A stretch of 49,590 nucleotides of DNA. Source: Gordonia hirsuta DSM 44140 = NBRC 16056 (GTDB lineage Bacteria; Actinomycetota; Actinomycetes; Mycobacteriales; Mycobacteriaceae). The stretch is taken from assembly GCF_000333015.1 (NCBI RefSeq), contig NZ_BANT01000041.1, positions 1 to 49,590 on the forward strand, read 5' to 3'. The notes below the pieces were generated by a model. The model made no database searches, was not told where the DNA came from, and saw only the letters and a program-made list of their open reading frames with translations. Every line of letters begins with the position of its first letter. Position 1 is the stretch's first letter. Both the position numbers and the translations under genes were made by a program. Positions 1 to 10,103 of this stretch are shown piece by piece.

Positions 1-1466
1 TCGTCGGTGGCCGGGGGCTGCCCGGCCGGGCGCTCCGGCACCGGCTCCCCGGCGGCCAGCGGCACCACCTGCGCCGCAGCGGCCTCGGCCCGAAGGCGCG
101 CCTCGGCGATATCGGCGCCGGTCGCCACCGCCACACCCATGCGCCGTTTGGCGAAGCTCTCCGGCTTGCCGAACAGCCGCAGATCCACCTGGGGATCCTC
201 CAGTGCCTGGGCGACGCCGGCGAACCGGATCGCCGGCTCCTCGTGCCGGCCGTAGATCACCGCCGAGGCACCGGGAGAACGCAACGCGGTGCTGACCGGC
301 AGGCCCAGCACCGCGCGCGCATGCAGTTCGAATTCGCTGAGGCGCTGCGTGGCCAGGGTGACCAGCCCGGTGTCGTGCGGACGCGGGCTCACCTCGGAGA
401 AGTAGACGTCGTCGCCCTTGATGAACAGCTCGACACCGAAGATCCCGCGGCCGCTGAACTCTCCGGCCGCCGACTCCCGGTCCCCCATCGCCGCGGCGAT
501 GCGCGCCGCGATCGAACACGCCGCGCCGTAGGCGATCTCGCTCATCGGCTGCGGCTGCCAGCTTTCGACGTAGTCGCCGGCGGACTGACGGTGGCCGATC
601 GGCTCGCAGAAGTAGGTCGCCAGCTTCCCGGTGGCCGGATCCACCGCGCGCACGGTCAGCAGCGTCACCTCGTAGTCGAAGTCGATGAACTTCTCCACGA
701 TCACCCGGGTGGAGCTGACCCGGCCGCCGGTCATGGCGACCTCCCAGGACGCGGCCACATCGGCGTCGCTGTACATCACCGTCTGGCCCTTGCCCGAGGA
801 CGACATCACCGGCTTGACCACGCACGGATAGCCCACGCGGTAGGCGGCCGCCCGCAGTTCCTCCTCGCTGTCGGCGAACAGGTACGACGACGTCGGCAGC
901 CCCAGTTCCTGATCGGCCATGCGCCGGATGCCCTCGCGGTCCAGGGTCAGCGACACGCCCTTGGCACTCGGGATCACCTCGGCGATCCCCTCGGCCTCCA
1001 CCTCCACCAGCGCATCGGTGGCGATCGCCTCGATCTCCGGGAGCACATAGCGCGGGCGATGCTTATCGATCACCGCGCGCACCGCCGCCGGATCCATCAT
1101 GTCGATCACCTCGGCGGCATGGGCCACCTGGTGCGCGGGCGCATCGGCGTACCGGTCCACCGCGATCACCTCGACCCCCAGACGCTGCAACGCGATGGTC
1201 ACCTCTTTGCCCAGCTCACCCGAGCCCAGCAGCATCACCGTGACCGCATTCGGCGACAACGGGGTGCCCAGCACCTGCACCGGACCGGCCACCGCGGCCG
1301 GCTCCTCGTTCGACTCGGGGACCTGCGGATCGGAGGTCTGTGGATCGGAGGTCTGTGGATCGGTGGTCTGCAGATCAGGGGTCTGATCCGCAGCGTCCTC
1401 GGCAGGCGGGGCGGGGGTTCCGGGGTCCGGGGTTCCGGGGGCGTCAGAATCGGGAGACGACGTCAT
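1..1466 (-). CDS. purT: Formate-dependent GAR transformylase PurT, 3' end cut by window edge
   Basis: Catalyses ATP- and formate-dependent formylation of glycinamide ribonucleotide in purine synthesis (ATP-grasp family, cytosolic). After an N-terminal tail the product follows E. coli PurT closely as I recall it: [49 protein letters not shown] and [11 protein letters not shown] are all present. No stop is reached before base 1, but most of the family's roughly 390 residues are here. The ATG at 1466 adds about 65 residues rich in D, P, Q and T, including a repeated DPQT motif. The conserved fold begins only around VQVLGTPL, so an internal GTG could be the real start. It lies 10 bp downstream of the cyclase gene on the same strand as purA, suggesting a purA-cyclase-purT transcript. 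Confidence 0.93.
   Translation of the reverse strand, partial: MTSSPDSDAPGTPDPGTPAPPAEDAADQTPDLQTTDPQTSDPQTSDPQVPESNEEPAAVAGPVQVLGTPLSPNAVTVMLLGSGELGKEVTIALQRLGVEVIAVDRYADAPAHQVAHAAEVIDMMDPAAVRAVIDKHRPRYVLPEIEAIATDALVEVEAEGIAEVIPSAKGVSLTLDREGIRRMADQELGLPTSSYLFADSEEELRAAAYRVGYPCVVKPVMSSSGKGQTVMYSDADVAASWEVAMTGGRVSSTRVIVEKFIDFDYEVTLLTVRAVDPATGKLATYFCEPIGHRQSAGDYVESWQPQPMSEIAYGAACSIAARIAAAMGDRESAAGEFSGRGIFGVELFIKGDDVYFSEVSPRPHDTGLVTLATQRLSEFELHARAVLGLPVSTALRSPGASAVIYGRHEEPAIRFAGVAQALEDPQVDLRLFGKPESFAKRRMGVAVATGADIAEARLRAEAAAAQVVPLAAGEPVPERPAGQPPATD
1321..1384. repeat. 15-bp tandem repeat inside purT N-terminal tail
   Basis: About four imperfect copies of a 15-bp unit of the form ctgtggatcggaggt follow one another. 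In purT they encode repeated (T/S)DPQT pentapeptides. The unit is a multiple of three, so changes in copy number would keep the reading frame. Confidence 0.8.
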
Positions 1467-1476
1467 GTCCCGCAGT

Positions 1477-3078
1477 CTACGGCGCAGGCTCGCCCGGCGT
1501 CTGCGGCGATCTCCCACGCGCGAGGGGAACGTTCGGGATCACCCGCGGGACGTACAGTTCGGTCTCCTCGCTGCGGCCGCGCAGCACCATCGACTCGACC
1601 GGTTTCCAGCGGGTCCGCTCGGACTGCTCGGCCGCTTCGACGGCGCGGCGGCTGGCCCACGGCACCCGCGGATCCCGTTTGGCGATCTCGGAGATGCGGG
1701 CCCCCTCGTTCACCGGGTCACCGATCACCGTGTACTCGAAACGCTGGATGGCTCCGACATTGCCGGCCACCACCGGCCCGTAGCTCACACCGATCCCGGC
1801 ACGCAGATCCGGCACCTCCGTCAGCAGCCGATGTGCGATCTCCCGGCCGGTCCGCAGCGCCGCACCGGCCGGATCGTCGATGCCCAGGGGTGCGCCGAAG
1901 ATCGACAGCACCGCATCGCCCTGGAATTTGTTGACCAGGCCCTGGTTCTTCTCGGTGGCCTCCACGATCACCGCGAAGAACTGGTTGAGCAGGTCCACCA
2001 CCTCGGCGGGCGAGCGCCGGGTGGCCAGTTCGGTGGAGCCGATCACGTCGACGAAGACCACCGCGGCCAGCCGTTCGGCACCGCCGAGTTCGGGGTCGCC
2101 GAGCATGGCCGCGGCGGCCACATCGCGGCCGACGTGCCGGGAGAAGATGTCGCGCATCCGCTCCTGCTCCCGCAGCCCGGACACCATGTTGTTGAACCCC
2201 AGCTGCAGTTCCCCCAACTCGGAGGCGTCGTAGACCACCAGATCGATGTCCTCGTCGACCTCGCCGCGCCGGACCCGCGCCATCCCCGAGCGCACGCCCT
2301 GGATCGGCGCCGAAACGCTCAGCGCGACGATCACCAGGGTGGTCAGGCCCACCACCACGGCGATCCCCGACAGCACCGTCACCGAGACGAAGACGTTCAT
2401 CTTGGAGGTGTCCGGGGAGAAGGCGGCGAAGAACACCACCATGAAGATGCCCACCAGCGGGATACCGGTGCCCACCATCCAGGCGTGCACGGCGCGCGAA
2501 CGCATCGAGCTGCCCCGCCAGCCCATCCCGGCCTGCAGGATCTTGGCCGCCACCGGCCGCAGCAAGATCTCGACGATCACATTCGACAGCGCCACCACCA
2601 CGAGCCCGCTCATCACGGTGATCAGCACCGCCTTGGCCACCAGCTCCACGTCGACGGCCCCGTACAGGAAACCGAACAGGATCGCCGCCCCGAGCCACAG
2701 GATGAACTGCAGCGCCACCAGCTGCCGGCGCGCCCGGATCGTCCGTTGCGCATCGCGCCGGGTGGGGATCTGGTCGTCGATCGACCACTTCAGGGCGCGC
2801 AGCATCAGGACGGTGCCGATCGAGACGCCCACCACCAGCGCGCACGCGGCGTAGACGGGAATCCCGACCACGTTGATCAGCAGCAGGTCACGGCGCAGGA
2901 AATCGGGTTTGGGGATTCCGACCGCGCCCAGGGCCACCGCGATCACCACACCGATCACGTTGACGGCGACGATCGACAGGGTCAGCAGGATCTGGATGCG
3001 CAGCCGTTGCCGACGCGGGCTGGCATCGGCGGAGCCGAGCAGGATGGAACCGTAATCCCTGCTGAACCTGCCCGGCAC
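1477..3078 (-). CDS. Membrane-anchored class III adenylate cyclase (six TM, HAMP, cyclase domain)
   Basis: Predicted to make cAMP from ATP. The 533 residues show about six hydrophobic segments (roughly 30-52, 66-95, 120-140, 147-172, 200-222, 230-258), a HAMP linker at about 255-310 and a class III cyclase domain from about 335. Metal-binding aspartates are D344 (FVDVIGST) and D388 (FQGDAV). K384 is in the adenine-specifying position, and D454, N457 and R461 ([12 protein letters not shown]) complete the site, so the enzyme looks catalytically intact. The layout matches the M. tuberculosis Rv1318c-Rv1320c/Rv3645 type of cyclase. It lies 14 bp downstream of purA and 10 bp upstream of purT. Confidence 0.92.
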   Translation of the reverse strand: MPGRFSRDYGSILLGSADASPRRQRLRIQILLTLSIVAVNVIGVVIAVALGAVGIPKPDFLRRDLLLINVVGIPVYAACALVVGVSIGTVLMLRALKWSIDDQIPTRRDAQRTIRARRQLVALQFILWLGAAILFGFLYGAVDVELVAKAVLITVMSGLVVVALSNVIVEILLRPVAAKILQAGMGWRGSSMRSRAVHAWMVGTGIPLVGIFMVVFFAAFSPDTSKMNVFVSVTVLSGIAVVVGLTTLVIVALSVSAPIQGVRSGMARVRRGEVDEDIDLVVYDASELGELQLGFNNMVSGLREQERMRDIFSRHVGRDVAAAAMLGDPELGGAERLAAVVFVDVIGSTELATRRSPAEVVDLLNQFFAVIVEATEKNQGLVNKFQGDAVLSIFGAPLGIDDPAGAALRTGREIAHRLLTEVPDLRAGIGVSYGPVVAGNVGAIQRFEYTVIGDPVNEGARISEIAKRDPRVPWASRRAVEAAEQSERTRWKPVESMVLRGRSEETELYVPRVIPNVPLARGRSPQTPGEPAP

Positions 3079-3092
3079 GGCCGTGGCTCCGG

Positions 3093-4382
<1,290 letters not shown>

Positions 4383-4442
4383 CTAGGTGCCTCCCTTTCG
4401 GGGACAACCCTACTGGGTGAGGCCCGCAGATACCCTATTGGC

Positions 4443-5096
4443 GTGGTATCGACCGAGATCGTCCCGCCGCCCCCGGGCGCCGAAGCCGCCGCCCTGTCGC
4501 GCGCGGTGAACGCGGCGCTGGCCGACCCTGCCGTGCGCCGGCTCATCGTGCGCCCGCCGGCCGGGTATGCCGACCCCGACCTGTTCCTGTCCCAGGTGGT
4601 GGGAGTGCTGATGCGGCACGAGCGCCTCGACATCGAGGTCGCCTATGTGGCCCCGACGGCCACGCCCGCCACCAAGGTGTACAGCCTGCCGCACGGCGAG
4701 GGCGCCGCCGTCCTGGCCGAAACCGGGGTGGCACAAGAGCTTCCGTTGATCCGGGACGACGCGGCCACCGTGTTGGTCGGCCGCGCCCGGCACGTGGGCC
4801 TGACCGGCACCTCCCCGGTCCAGGTCACCGCGCTGCACGGCGAGACCTATGTCGACTCGGCGCGCCTGTTCGACGGCGATGTCCGGGCGGTGGTGATCGA
4901 GCCGCTGCCCCAGGCGCCCGGTGTGCGGGCCCGCCTGGATCGTCGTTTCCGGTTCGGCGGATGGCTGACCGGCCGCGCCGTGCAGACCGGGGGCACCAAC
5001 CTGGCCGTCGAACGCGAGGGGGTCCTCACCCCGCGCGTGCTGAAGCGGTCCACCTTCTACCGTCATCATCTCGACTGGAAGCTGGTCCGCCCGTGA
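4443..5096 (+). CDS. Conserved actinobacterial protein, Rv0358-like
   Basis: A cytosolic 217-residue protein of unknown biochemical role. The frame is open upstream into the purA 5' region, but the GTG at 4443 gives a product that starts outside purA. No catalytic motif, signal peptide or membrane segment is recognised. The assignment rests on position: it is divergent from purA and overlaps the site-2 protease by four bases (GTGA), as recalled for Rv0357c-Rv0358-Rv0359. The overlap suggests translational coupling with the protease. Confidence 0.75.
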   Translation: MVSTEIVPPPPGAEAAALSRAVNAALADPAVRRLIVRPPAGYADPDLFLSQVVGVLMRHERLDIEVAYVAPTATPATKVYSLPHGEGAAVLAETGVAQELPLIRDDAATVLVGRARHVGLTGTSPVQVTALHGETYVDSARLFDGDVRAVVIEPLPQAPGVRARLDRRFRFGGWLTGRAVQTGGTNLAVEREGVLTPRVLKRSTFYRHHLDWKLVRP

Positions 5097-5890
5097 GCGC
5101 CTCCGCCGGCCGGACCGCGCTGCGGTCGGTGCGCCCGAGCGCGACGTTCTACGGGCTGATCGCCGCGACAGTGGCCGGCGGGGCGCTGCTGTGGGTCAGC
5201 GGGGACAACCGTTCGGGGACCGCGATCGGCGGCATGTGGCTGCTGATCCTGGCCGGCTGGCTGGTGTCGCTGTGCCTGCACGAGTTCGCCCATGCCTTCA
5301 CCGCCTTCCGGTACGGAGACCACTCCACGGAGTTGCGCGGCTACCTGACGCTCGACCCGTTCAAGTACACCCATCCGGGGCTGTCGCTGATGCTTCCGCT
5401 GCTGATCATCCTGCTGGGCGGCATCGGCTTCCCCGGCGGTGCGGTGTACCTGAACACCGCGGGCATGACCGCGGGCCAGCGCAGCCGGGTCAGCCTGGCC
5501 GGGCCGCTGACCAACCTGATCTTCGGCTTCGCGCTGCTGATCATCGTGCGGCTGCTGCCTGCGGACCAGAGCAGCGGGAATCTGGCCGCCGGTCTGCTGT
5601 TCCTGGCGTTCCTGCAGATCACCGCGACCGTGCTGAACCTGATCCCGATGCCCGGCTTCGACGGCTACGGCGCGATCGAGCCGTATCTGTCGAACGAGAC
5701 CCGGCGCAGCGCCGCCAAGATCGCACCGTTCGGTTTCCTGGTGGTCTTCGGGCTGATCTTCTTCGTCCCGCCGATCGCGCGGGGCTTCTTCACCCTGATC
5801 TACGCGATCATGGGCGTCTTCGGCGTCGATCTGACGCTGATCTGGGAGGCCCGCAACCTGTTCCTGTTCTGGGAGGCCCTGCCCGCCTGA
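5093..5890 (+). CDS. Site-2-type intramembrane zinc metalloprotease (M50)
   Basis: Predicted polytopic membrane protease of 265 residues. HEFAH at 63-67 is the zinc-binding HExxH within a hydrophobic helix, and the distal motif is PMPGFDGYG with D190 as the third ligand. LDPFKYTHP and GFPGGAVYLN are typical of compact bacterial S2P proteins without a PDZ domain. The GTG start overlaps the stop of the Rv0358-like gene in GTGA. By synteny it corresponds to M. tuberculosis Rv0359 (Rip2-like). The natural substrate cannot be read from the sequence. Confidence 0.9.
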   Translation: MSASAGRTALRSVRPSATFYGLIAATVAGGALLWVSGDNRSGTAIGGMWLLILAGWLVSLCLHEFAHAFTAFRYGDHSTELRGYLTLDPFKYTHPGLSLMLPLLIILLGGIGFPGGAVYLNTAGMTAGQRSRVSLAGPLTNLIFGFALLIIVRLLPADQSSGNLAAGLLFLAFLQITATVLNLIPMPGFDGYGAIEPYLSNETRRSAAKIAPFGFLVVFGLIFFVPPIARGFFTLIYAIMGVFGVDLTLIWEARNLFLFWEALPA

Positions 5891-5907
5891 CCTGGCCCGC
5901 CCGAACC

Positions 5908-5940
5908 GGCCCGTCTGATCCGGGCCGTCTGATCCGGGCC
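5908..5940. terminator. GC-rich repeat/hairpin between convergent genes
   Basis: A 14-bp unit, gtctgatccgggcc, occurs twice in tandem (5913-5926 and 5927-5940). GGCCCG at 5908-5913 can pair with CGGGCC in either copy. It lies between the convergent protease and deacetylase genes and may end both transcripts. There is no T-run. Confidence 0.5.
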
Positions 5941-5941
5941 G

Positions 5942-6742
5942 TCAGGCGAAGTAGTCGTTCAGCGTCACCGTCTGCAGCCGCCGGTGCGCGATGATCTCGT
6001 TGAACCTGCCGTAGACCCGGGTCACCGGCTCGTGGTTGGCGTGGCCGATCACGATGCGCTGGGCTCGGAAGTAGCGGCGGGCGGCCCCGATCAGGAACTT
6101 CTCGGTGACCAGACCCGAATCCGAGAGCGAACCGTCCCACAGCGTCGGCATCGTGTATCCCAGGTCGGCGGCGACCTTGTCGACGGCGGCATTGCGGTAG
6201 CCGAACGGCGGCCGGTAGTACGGGGTGCCGGTGACCCCGTAGGTGTTCTTCAGGAACTTTTCACAGCGGCCCAGTTCCTGGGCGACTCCGGCCGCGGTCA
6301 GCGAGGTCAGGTCCGCATGAGTCCAGCTGTGGTTGCCCAGCTGGATCTGTCCGGACTCCACCAGCGGAGCCAGGGCCTTCTTGTTGTCGCGCCAGGCATC
6401 GAACTGGCCGGTGACGAAGAAGGTGAACCTGGCGCCGGAGTCGGCCGCCCATTGCGCATAGGCGCCGACCACCTCGGAGCTGGCGCCGTCGTCCACGGTC
6501 AGCGCCAGATAGCGCCCCGGTCCCGGCAGCGCGGTGATCGGATGGTCCGGCAGCGGCACCTTCGGCGTCGGGAGCGCGGCCGCCGCCGGTGTCGCCGATT
6601 CGCCGGCTGGCACCGCTCCGATCGTTCCGGTCCCGGCAGTTCCGGTCCCGGCGGCCTGGTCGCCACGGCTGTCGGCTGAACATCCGGTGAGCAGCTGGGC
6701 GCCGCCGACCGCAAGGAATGCCAGAAATGTCCGTCTCTCCAC
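5942..6742 (-). CDS. NodB-type polysaccharide deacetylase lipoprotein (CE4)
   Basis: Predicted metal-dependent de-N-acetylase or esterase acting on cell-wall or surface polysaccharide outside the membrane. The N-terminus MERRTFLAF with a hydrophobic run and LLTG-C21 reads as a Tat-like lipoprotein signal. A linker rich in A, G, T and P (about 25-75) leads to the NodB domain: TVDDG with D84/D85, NHSWTH with H138 and H142, and RPPFGYRN near 177-184. The start is a GTG at 6742 with no clear ribosome site. Upstream DNA encodes a broken SRPBCC gene on the same strand, so the native leader of this gene may have been replaced. Confidence 0.87.
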   Translation of the reverse strand: MERRTFLAFLAVGGAQLLTGCSADSRGDQAAGTGTAGTGTIGAVPAGESATPAAAALPTPKVPLPDHPITALPGPGRYLALTVDDGASSEVVGAYAQWAADSGARFTFFVTGQFDAWRDNKKALAPLVESGQIQLGNHSWTHADLTSLTAAGVAQELGRCEKFLKNTYGVTGTPYYRPPFGYRNAAVDKVAADLGYTMPTLWDGSLSDSGLVTEKFLIGAARRYFRAQRIVIGHANHEPVTRVYGRFNEIIAHRRLQTVTLNDYFA

Positions 6743-6761
6743 GCGCCGATGGTAGCCAAGG

Positions 6762-6983
6762 CGGTGCGTCGACCTCCTCGACGGTCCACTCGATCTTGTT
6801 CGCCATGCCGAGCATCATGATCTTGGCGGTCAGCGTGCTGCCGGCGCCCAGCGTGGCCGGCGGTTCGGTCATCCAGCGCTCGTGGATGGTGAACCAGTCA
6901 CCCCAGGTCTGCGGGTCGGAGATGACCGCCCAGACCGCGTCCGGGGAGGCCGACAGCTTCTCGGTGGTTTCGATGTGTCCCAT
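6762..6983 (-). pseudogene. SRPBCC/START-like protein, C-terminal half lost
   Basis: The first 74 codons encode a typical actinobacterial SRPBCC start (GHIETTEKL, DAVWAVISDPQTWGDW, ANKIEWTVEEVDAP). The start codon has a good ribosome site (AAGGA). After residue 74 the frame becomes unrelated arginine- and glycine-rich sequence and runs out of frame through the deacetylase gene to 6261. These folds usually need about 140 residues, so more than half the domain is missing. A deletion or recombination joining this gene to the deacetylase 5' end near 6760 is the simplest explanation. Confidence 0.75.
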
Positions 6984-7004
6984 GATGAATCCTTCTGTTT
7001 CGGG

Positions 7005-7024
7005 TCACCGGGCAGAACCGGTGA
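7005..7024. promoter_or_regulatory. TCACCGG-N6-CCGGTGA inverted repeat
   Basis: Perfect 7-bp arms with a 6-nt spacer lie between the thiolase stop (7060) and the SRPBCC start (6983). It could be a weak terminator for the thiolase transcript or an operator for the truncated gene. Confidence 0.4.
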
Positions 7025-7059
7025 TCGGGTGTGGTTGCGGGTGATGACAGGTCTGCGGT

Positions 7060-8265
7060 CTAGCGGTCGGCGCGCTGGTAGGCGGTCATCACCGCGGCGC
7101 CGCCCAGGCCGATGTTGTGCTGCACAGCAGCGATGACCCCGTCGACCTGCCGTTTATCGGCGTCGCCGCGCAGCTGCCAGGTCAATTCGCTGCACTGGGC
7201 CAGACCGGTCGCGCCGAGCGGGTGGCCCTTGGAGATCAGTCCGCCCGACGGGTTGACCACCCAGCGTCCGCCGTAGGTGGTGTCCCCGGCATCGAGCAGG
7301 GTGTGCGCCTGCCCCTCCTCTGCCAGCCCGAGCGCCTCGTACAGCAGCAGTTCGTTCGCCGAGAAGCAGTCGTGCAGCTCGATCACCTGGAAGTCGTCGG
7401 GACCCAGTCCGGACTGCTCATAGACCTCCCGGGCCGCGGCCCGGTTCATGTGGTCGCCGATGATGCCGGCGCAGGTGCCGTCGAAGGTGTTCGCGAAGTC
7501 GGTGACCATGGTCTGGCCGACGATCTCCACCGCCTGGCCGGCCAGATCGTGCTGTTCGACGAAGCGCTCGGAGTCCAGAATCGCCGCACCCGAGCCGTCC
7601 GAGGTCGGCGAGCACTGCAGTTTGGTCAGCGGGTCGTAGATCATCCGCGATTCGAGGATCTCGGCCAGGGTGTACTCGTCCTGGAACTGCGCGTACGGAT
7701 TGTTCACCGAATGACGGTGGTTCTTCTCGCCGATCTTGGCGAAGTGCTCGGGAGTCGATCCGTACTTGGCCATGTGCTCACGGCCGGCGGCCCCGAACAT
7801 CCACGGGGCAGGCGGGAAGAGCACCTCGCTGATCTCCGCCAGCGCCAGGATGTGCTTGTCCATCGGCTGCGCGCGATCGTCGTAGGTCGAACCGAGCGAA
7901 CCCGGCTGCATCTTCTCGAAACCCAGCGCCAGCGTGCAATCAGCCAGCCCGCCGCGGATCGCCTGAGCAGCCAGAAACAGCGCCGTCGACCCGGTCGAAC
8001 AGTTGTTGTTGACGTTGATCACCGGAATGCCGGTCATCCCCAGCTCGTAGACCGCACGCTGGCCGGACGTGGATTCGCCGTAGACGTAGCCGACGTAAGC
8101 CTGCTGCACCTTCTCGTACGAGATCCCGGCGTCGGCCAGGGCCTTGGTCCCGGCCTCGCGCGCCATATCGGGGTAATCCCAATCCGAGCCGTCCTCGTTC
8201 TTGCGACGGCCCGGCTTCTCGAACTTCGTCATCCCGACACCGACGACGAACACCTTCTGAGTCAT
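7060..8265 (-). CDS. SCP-x-type thiolase / lipid-transfer acetyl-CoA acetyltransferase
   Basis: A thiolase-fold protein of the SCP-x group, expected to act in lipid or sterol side-chain beta-oxidation. Features are C89 in [10 protein letters not shown]348 in [10 protein letters not shown] and H383 in QHNIGLGG. The chosen ATG at 8265 (MTQKVF) sits behind GGAGG at good spacing. An in-frame ATG at 8313 would place the operator-like palindrome inside the coding sequence, so it is less likely. The upstream gene on this strand is a TetR, and the gap contains a strong palindrome of the same family as one in front of tetR. The preferred acyl-CoA substrate is unknown. Confidence 0.9.
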   Translation of the reverse strand: MTQKVFVVGVGMTKFEKPGRRKNEDGSDWDYPDMAREAGTKALADAGISYEKVQQAYVGYVYGESTSGQRAVYELGMTGIPVINVNNNCSTGSTALFLAAQAIRGGLADCTLALGFEKMQPGSLGSTYDDRAQPMDKHILALAEISEVLFPPAPWMFGAAGREHMAKYGSTPEHFAKIGEKNHRHSVNNPYAQFQDEYTLAEILESRMIYDPLTKLQCSPTSDGSGAAILDSERFVEQHDLAGQAVEIVGQTMVTDFANTFDGTCAGIIGDHMNRAAAREVYEQSGLGPDDFQVIELHDCFSANELLLYEALGLAEEGQAHTLLDAGDTTYGGRWVVNPSGGLISKGHPLGATGLAQCSELTWQLRGDADKRQVDGVIAAVQHNIGLGGAAVMTAYQRADR

Positions 8266-8286
8266 GTCTGCACCTCCACGAAGAGA

Positions 8287-8310
8287 TACAAACATGCACG
8301 CATGTATGTA
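8287..8310. promoter_or_regulatory. TetR operator candidate 1 (thiolase promoter)
   Basis: A 24-bp inverted repeat with left arm tacaaacatgc, a 2-nt centre and right arm gcatgtatgta (10 of 11 positions paired). It lies 22 bp upstream of the thiolase start, in the gap after tetR. It shares the ACATGC/GCATGT half-site with two further palindromes at 9070 and 10061. Confidence 0.75.
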
Positions 8311-8387
8311 CAAGAGATGTGAGGCGGATCACTGTACAGCTCGATGCTTTCGCGGCCAGTAGCCGCAGCAGAGGACGTTCGGGGCGG

Positions 8388-9038
8388 TCAGTCGCCGGCG
8401 GGCGCCGACCGGTAGACCAGCGCGGCCGGATCGATGGCCTTACGCAGAACGGCGCAGGCACGATCCCAGCGCCGGCGCGGACGGCCGGAGCCCGGGTCGA
8501 TGAAACCGGAGATCAGGATGCCGCGGAGCGCATCCATCGCGGTGTAGACGAAGTTGAGGACCTCGCGTTCGACGTCCGGGGCGAACAGTCCGGCCGCCGC
8601 CCCGGCGACAGCCCCGTCGACGGTGCGCTCGAAGGCGGCGACCTCTTCGCGCAGTACCGGATCGGTGCGTGCTGCCACCCACAATTCGACGCTGGCCACG
8701 AACAACGGGCCGTCGTGCAGGTCCCAGATCAGCTCCAACAGGGCGCCGACCGGGTCGCCGGAATCGCGCACCGCTCCGAGCTGGGCCACCGCCTCGGCCG
8801 TGCGCATCGCCGCCAGATGCTGCACGGCGGCGCTCACCAGATCCTGACGGGATCCGAAGTGGTGCAGCTGCGCGCCGCGGGTCACTCCGGCACGTCCGGC
8901 CACCTTCGAGGTGGTGGTGCCGGCATAGCCGTAGTCGACCAGGCACGCGACCGTGGCATCCAGGAGTTTGCGCCGCGTCTGCGCGCTGCGCTGTTCCTGT
9001 GTGCGCCGCCCTACTCGCTCCTGCGCCCCGGTTGCCAC
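8388..9038 (-). CDS. TetR-family regulator of the thiolase/CDF genes
   Basis: 216 residues with a TetR N-terminal HTH (TRRKLLDATVACLVDYGY, TTTSKVAGRAGVTRGAQLHHFGSRQDL at about 22-68) and a variable helical ligand domain. The start is GTG. A 30-bp palindrome lies 32 bp upstream, and related sites precede the thiolase and CDF genes, so autoregulation plus control of both neighbours is inferred. An acyl-CoA or lipid ligand would fit the thiolase, but nothing in the sequence identifies it. Confidence 0.9.
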   Translation of the reverse strand: MATGAQERVGRRTQEQRSAQTRRKLLDATVACLVDYGYAGTTTSKVAGRAGVTRGAQLHHFGSRQDLVSAAVQHLAAMRTAEAVAQLGAVRDSGDPVGALLELIWDLHDGPLFVASVELWVAARTDPVLREEVAAFERTVDGAVAGAAAGLFAPDVEREVLNFVYTAMDALRGILISGFIDPGSGRPRRRWDRACAVLRKAIDPAALVYRSAPAGD

Positions 9039-9069
9039 GCGTTCACCCTAGCGCGCCGCCCACCGCACC

Positions 9070-9099
9070 GAAGTAACATGCACGACTGCATGTCACTTC
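9070..9099. promoter_or_regulatory. TetR operator candidate 2 (tetR promoter)
   Basis: A 30-bp palindrome with left arm gaagtaacatgca, centre cgac and right arm tgcatgtcacttc; 12 of 13 arm positions pair. It lies between the CDF stop (9113) and the tetR start (9038), where an autoregulatory operator would be expected. Confidence 0.8.
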
Positions 9100-9112
9100 T
9101 CCTACGATGGAC

Positions 9113-10054
9113 TCACCAGCTCAGCTTCTCGCAGCCGGCCGCCTGATCGCCGGCGGGATCCACCTGCACCGTGGCGTGCAGCAGTCCGTAGCCGGTCAGC
9201 ACCGCCCGGGCGTCGGCGAGCACTCGCGCGTAGTCGCCGTCGCTGGAGACGTGCACCGTGGCCACGTCCATGCCGGTGGTCACCGACCAGACGTGCAGAT
9301 CGTGCACATCCAGGACCCCCGGCACGGCCTCCAGATCGGCCCGCAGTGCACCGATGTCCAGGTGATCGGGAGTCTGCTGGTTCAGGATCCGGAAGGCGTC
9401 CCGGGCCAGCCGGATCGCGCGCGGGACCACCCAGATCGCGATGGCGATGGCGACCACCACGTCCACATAGCGCCAGCCCGTGGTCATCAGCACCACACCG
9501 GCCACCAGGACCCCGACGCTGCTGACCGCGTCGGCGAGCACCTCCAGATAGGCCCCGCGCACCGCGATCGACTTCTTCGAATCGGCCTGCAACAGCAGCA
9601 TGACCACGACGTTGACCGTCAGGCCGATCACCGCGACGATCACCATCGTCGCGCCGGGGATGTCCGGAGACTCGCCCCCGATCCGCCGGATCGCCTCGTA
9701 GAGGACGAAGACCCCCACGCCGATGAGCAGCACCGCGTTGACGACCGCGGTGAAGACCTCAGCGCGGAACCAGCCGAAGCTACGCGCATCGGTGATCCGC
9801 CCGTGCCGGGCCAGCAGCAGTGCCGACAGCCCCATCGACACCGCGACCACATCGGTGAGCATGTGCCCCGCATCGGCGATCAGCGCCAGCGAACCGATCG
9901 CGATACCGACGAACAGTTCCACAAAGAAGTAGCTGCCGATCAGGACGACGGCCAGCACCATCGGCCACAGTCGCCGCGATCCGGCGTCGGCAGCCAACTC
10001 CGCCGCGCTCGGACCGTGGGAGTGCCCCTCATGACCGCCATGCGAGTGTTCCAT
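9113..10054 (-). CDS. Cation diffusion facilitator (CDF) metal exporter
   Basis: Predicted proton-coupled exporter of Zn2+ or a similar divalent metal. The 313-residue product starts MEHSHGGHEGHSHG, a His-rich N-terminus, followed by about six TM helices and a cytoplasmic domain (VPGVLDVHDLHVWSVTTGMD). TM2 carries HMLTD, the standard HxxxD. The matching TM5 motif reads EVLAD, with Glu replacing the usual His, as in many actinobacterial homologues. An ATG at 10054 was chosen because extending to 10153 would run through the operator-like repeat at 10061-10086. It lies downstream of the FUSC gene on the same strand. Confidence 0.92.
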   Translation of the reverse strand: MEHSHGGHEGHSHGPSAAELAADAGSRRLWPMVLAVVLIGSYFFVELFVGIAIGSLALIADAGHMLTDVVAVSMGLSALLLARHGRITDARSFGWFRAEVFTAVVNAVLLIGVGVFVLYEAIRRIGGESPDIPGATMVIVAVIGLTVNVVVMLLLQADSKKSIAVRGAYLEVLADAVSSVGVLVAGVVLMTTGWRYVDVVVAIAIAIWVVPRAIRLARDAFRILNQQTPDHLDIGALRADLEAVPGVLDVHDLHVWSVTTGMDVATVHVSSDGDYARVLADARAVLTGYGLLHATVQVDPAGDQAAGCEKLSW

Positions 10055-10060
10055 GACCCG

Positions 10061-10086
10061 AATATATGCAGCTTCACGCATGTATT
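10061..10086. promoter_or_regulatory. TetR operator candidate 3 (CDF promoter)
   Basis: An imperfect inverted repeat with arms aatatatgc and gcatgtatt (8 of 9 paired) around an 8-nt centre. It shares the 11-mer CACGCATGTAT with candidate 1. It lies immediately upstream of the CDF start, in the 49-bp gap after the FUSC gene. It is weaker than the other two. Confidence 0.6.
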
Positions 10087-10103
10087 GCAAGGTGGGGCCG
10101 GAC

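Noticed and set aside
7060..8313. Thiolase start at the ATG at 8313
   Set aside because: It would put the TetR-type palindrome inside the gene and adds a non-family peptide; the ATG at 8265 has a strong GGAGG site.
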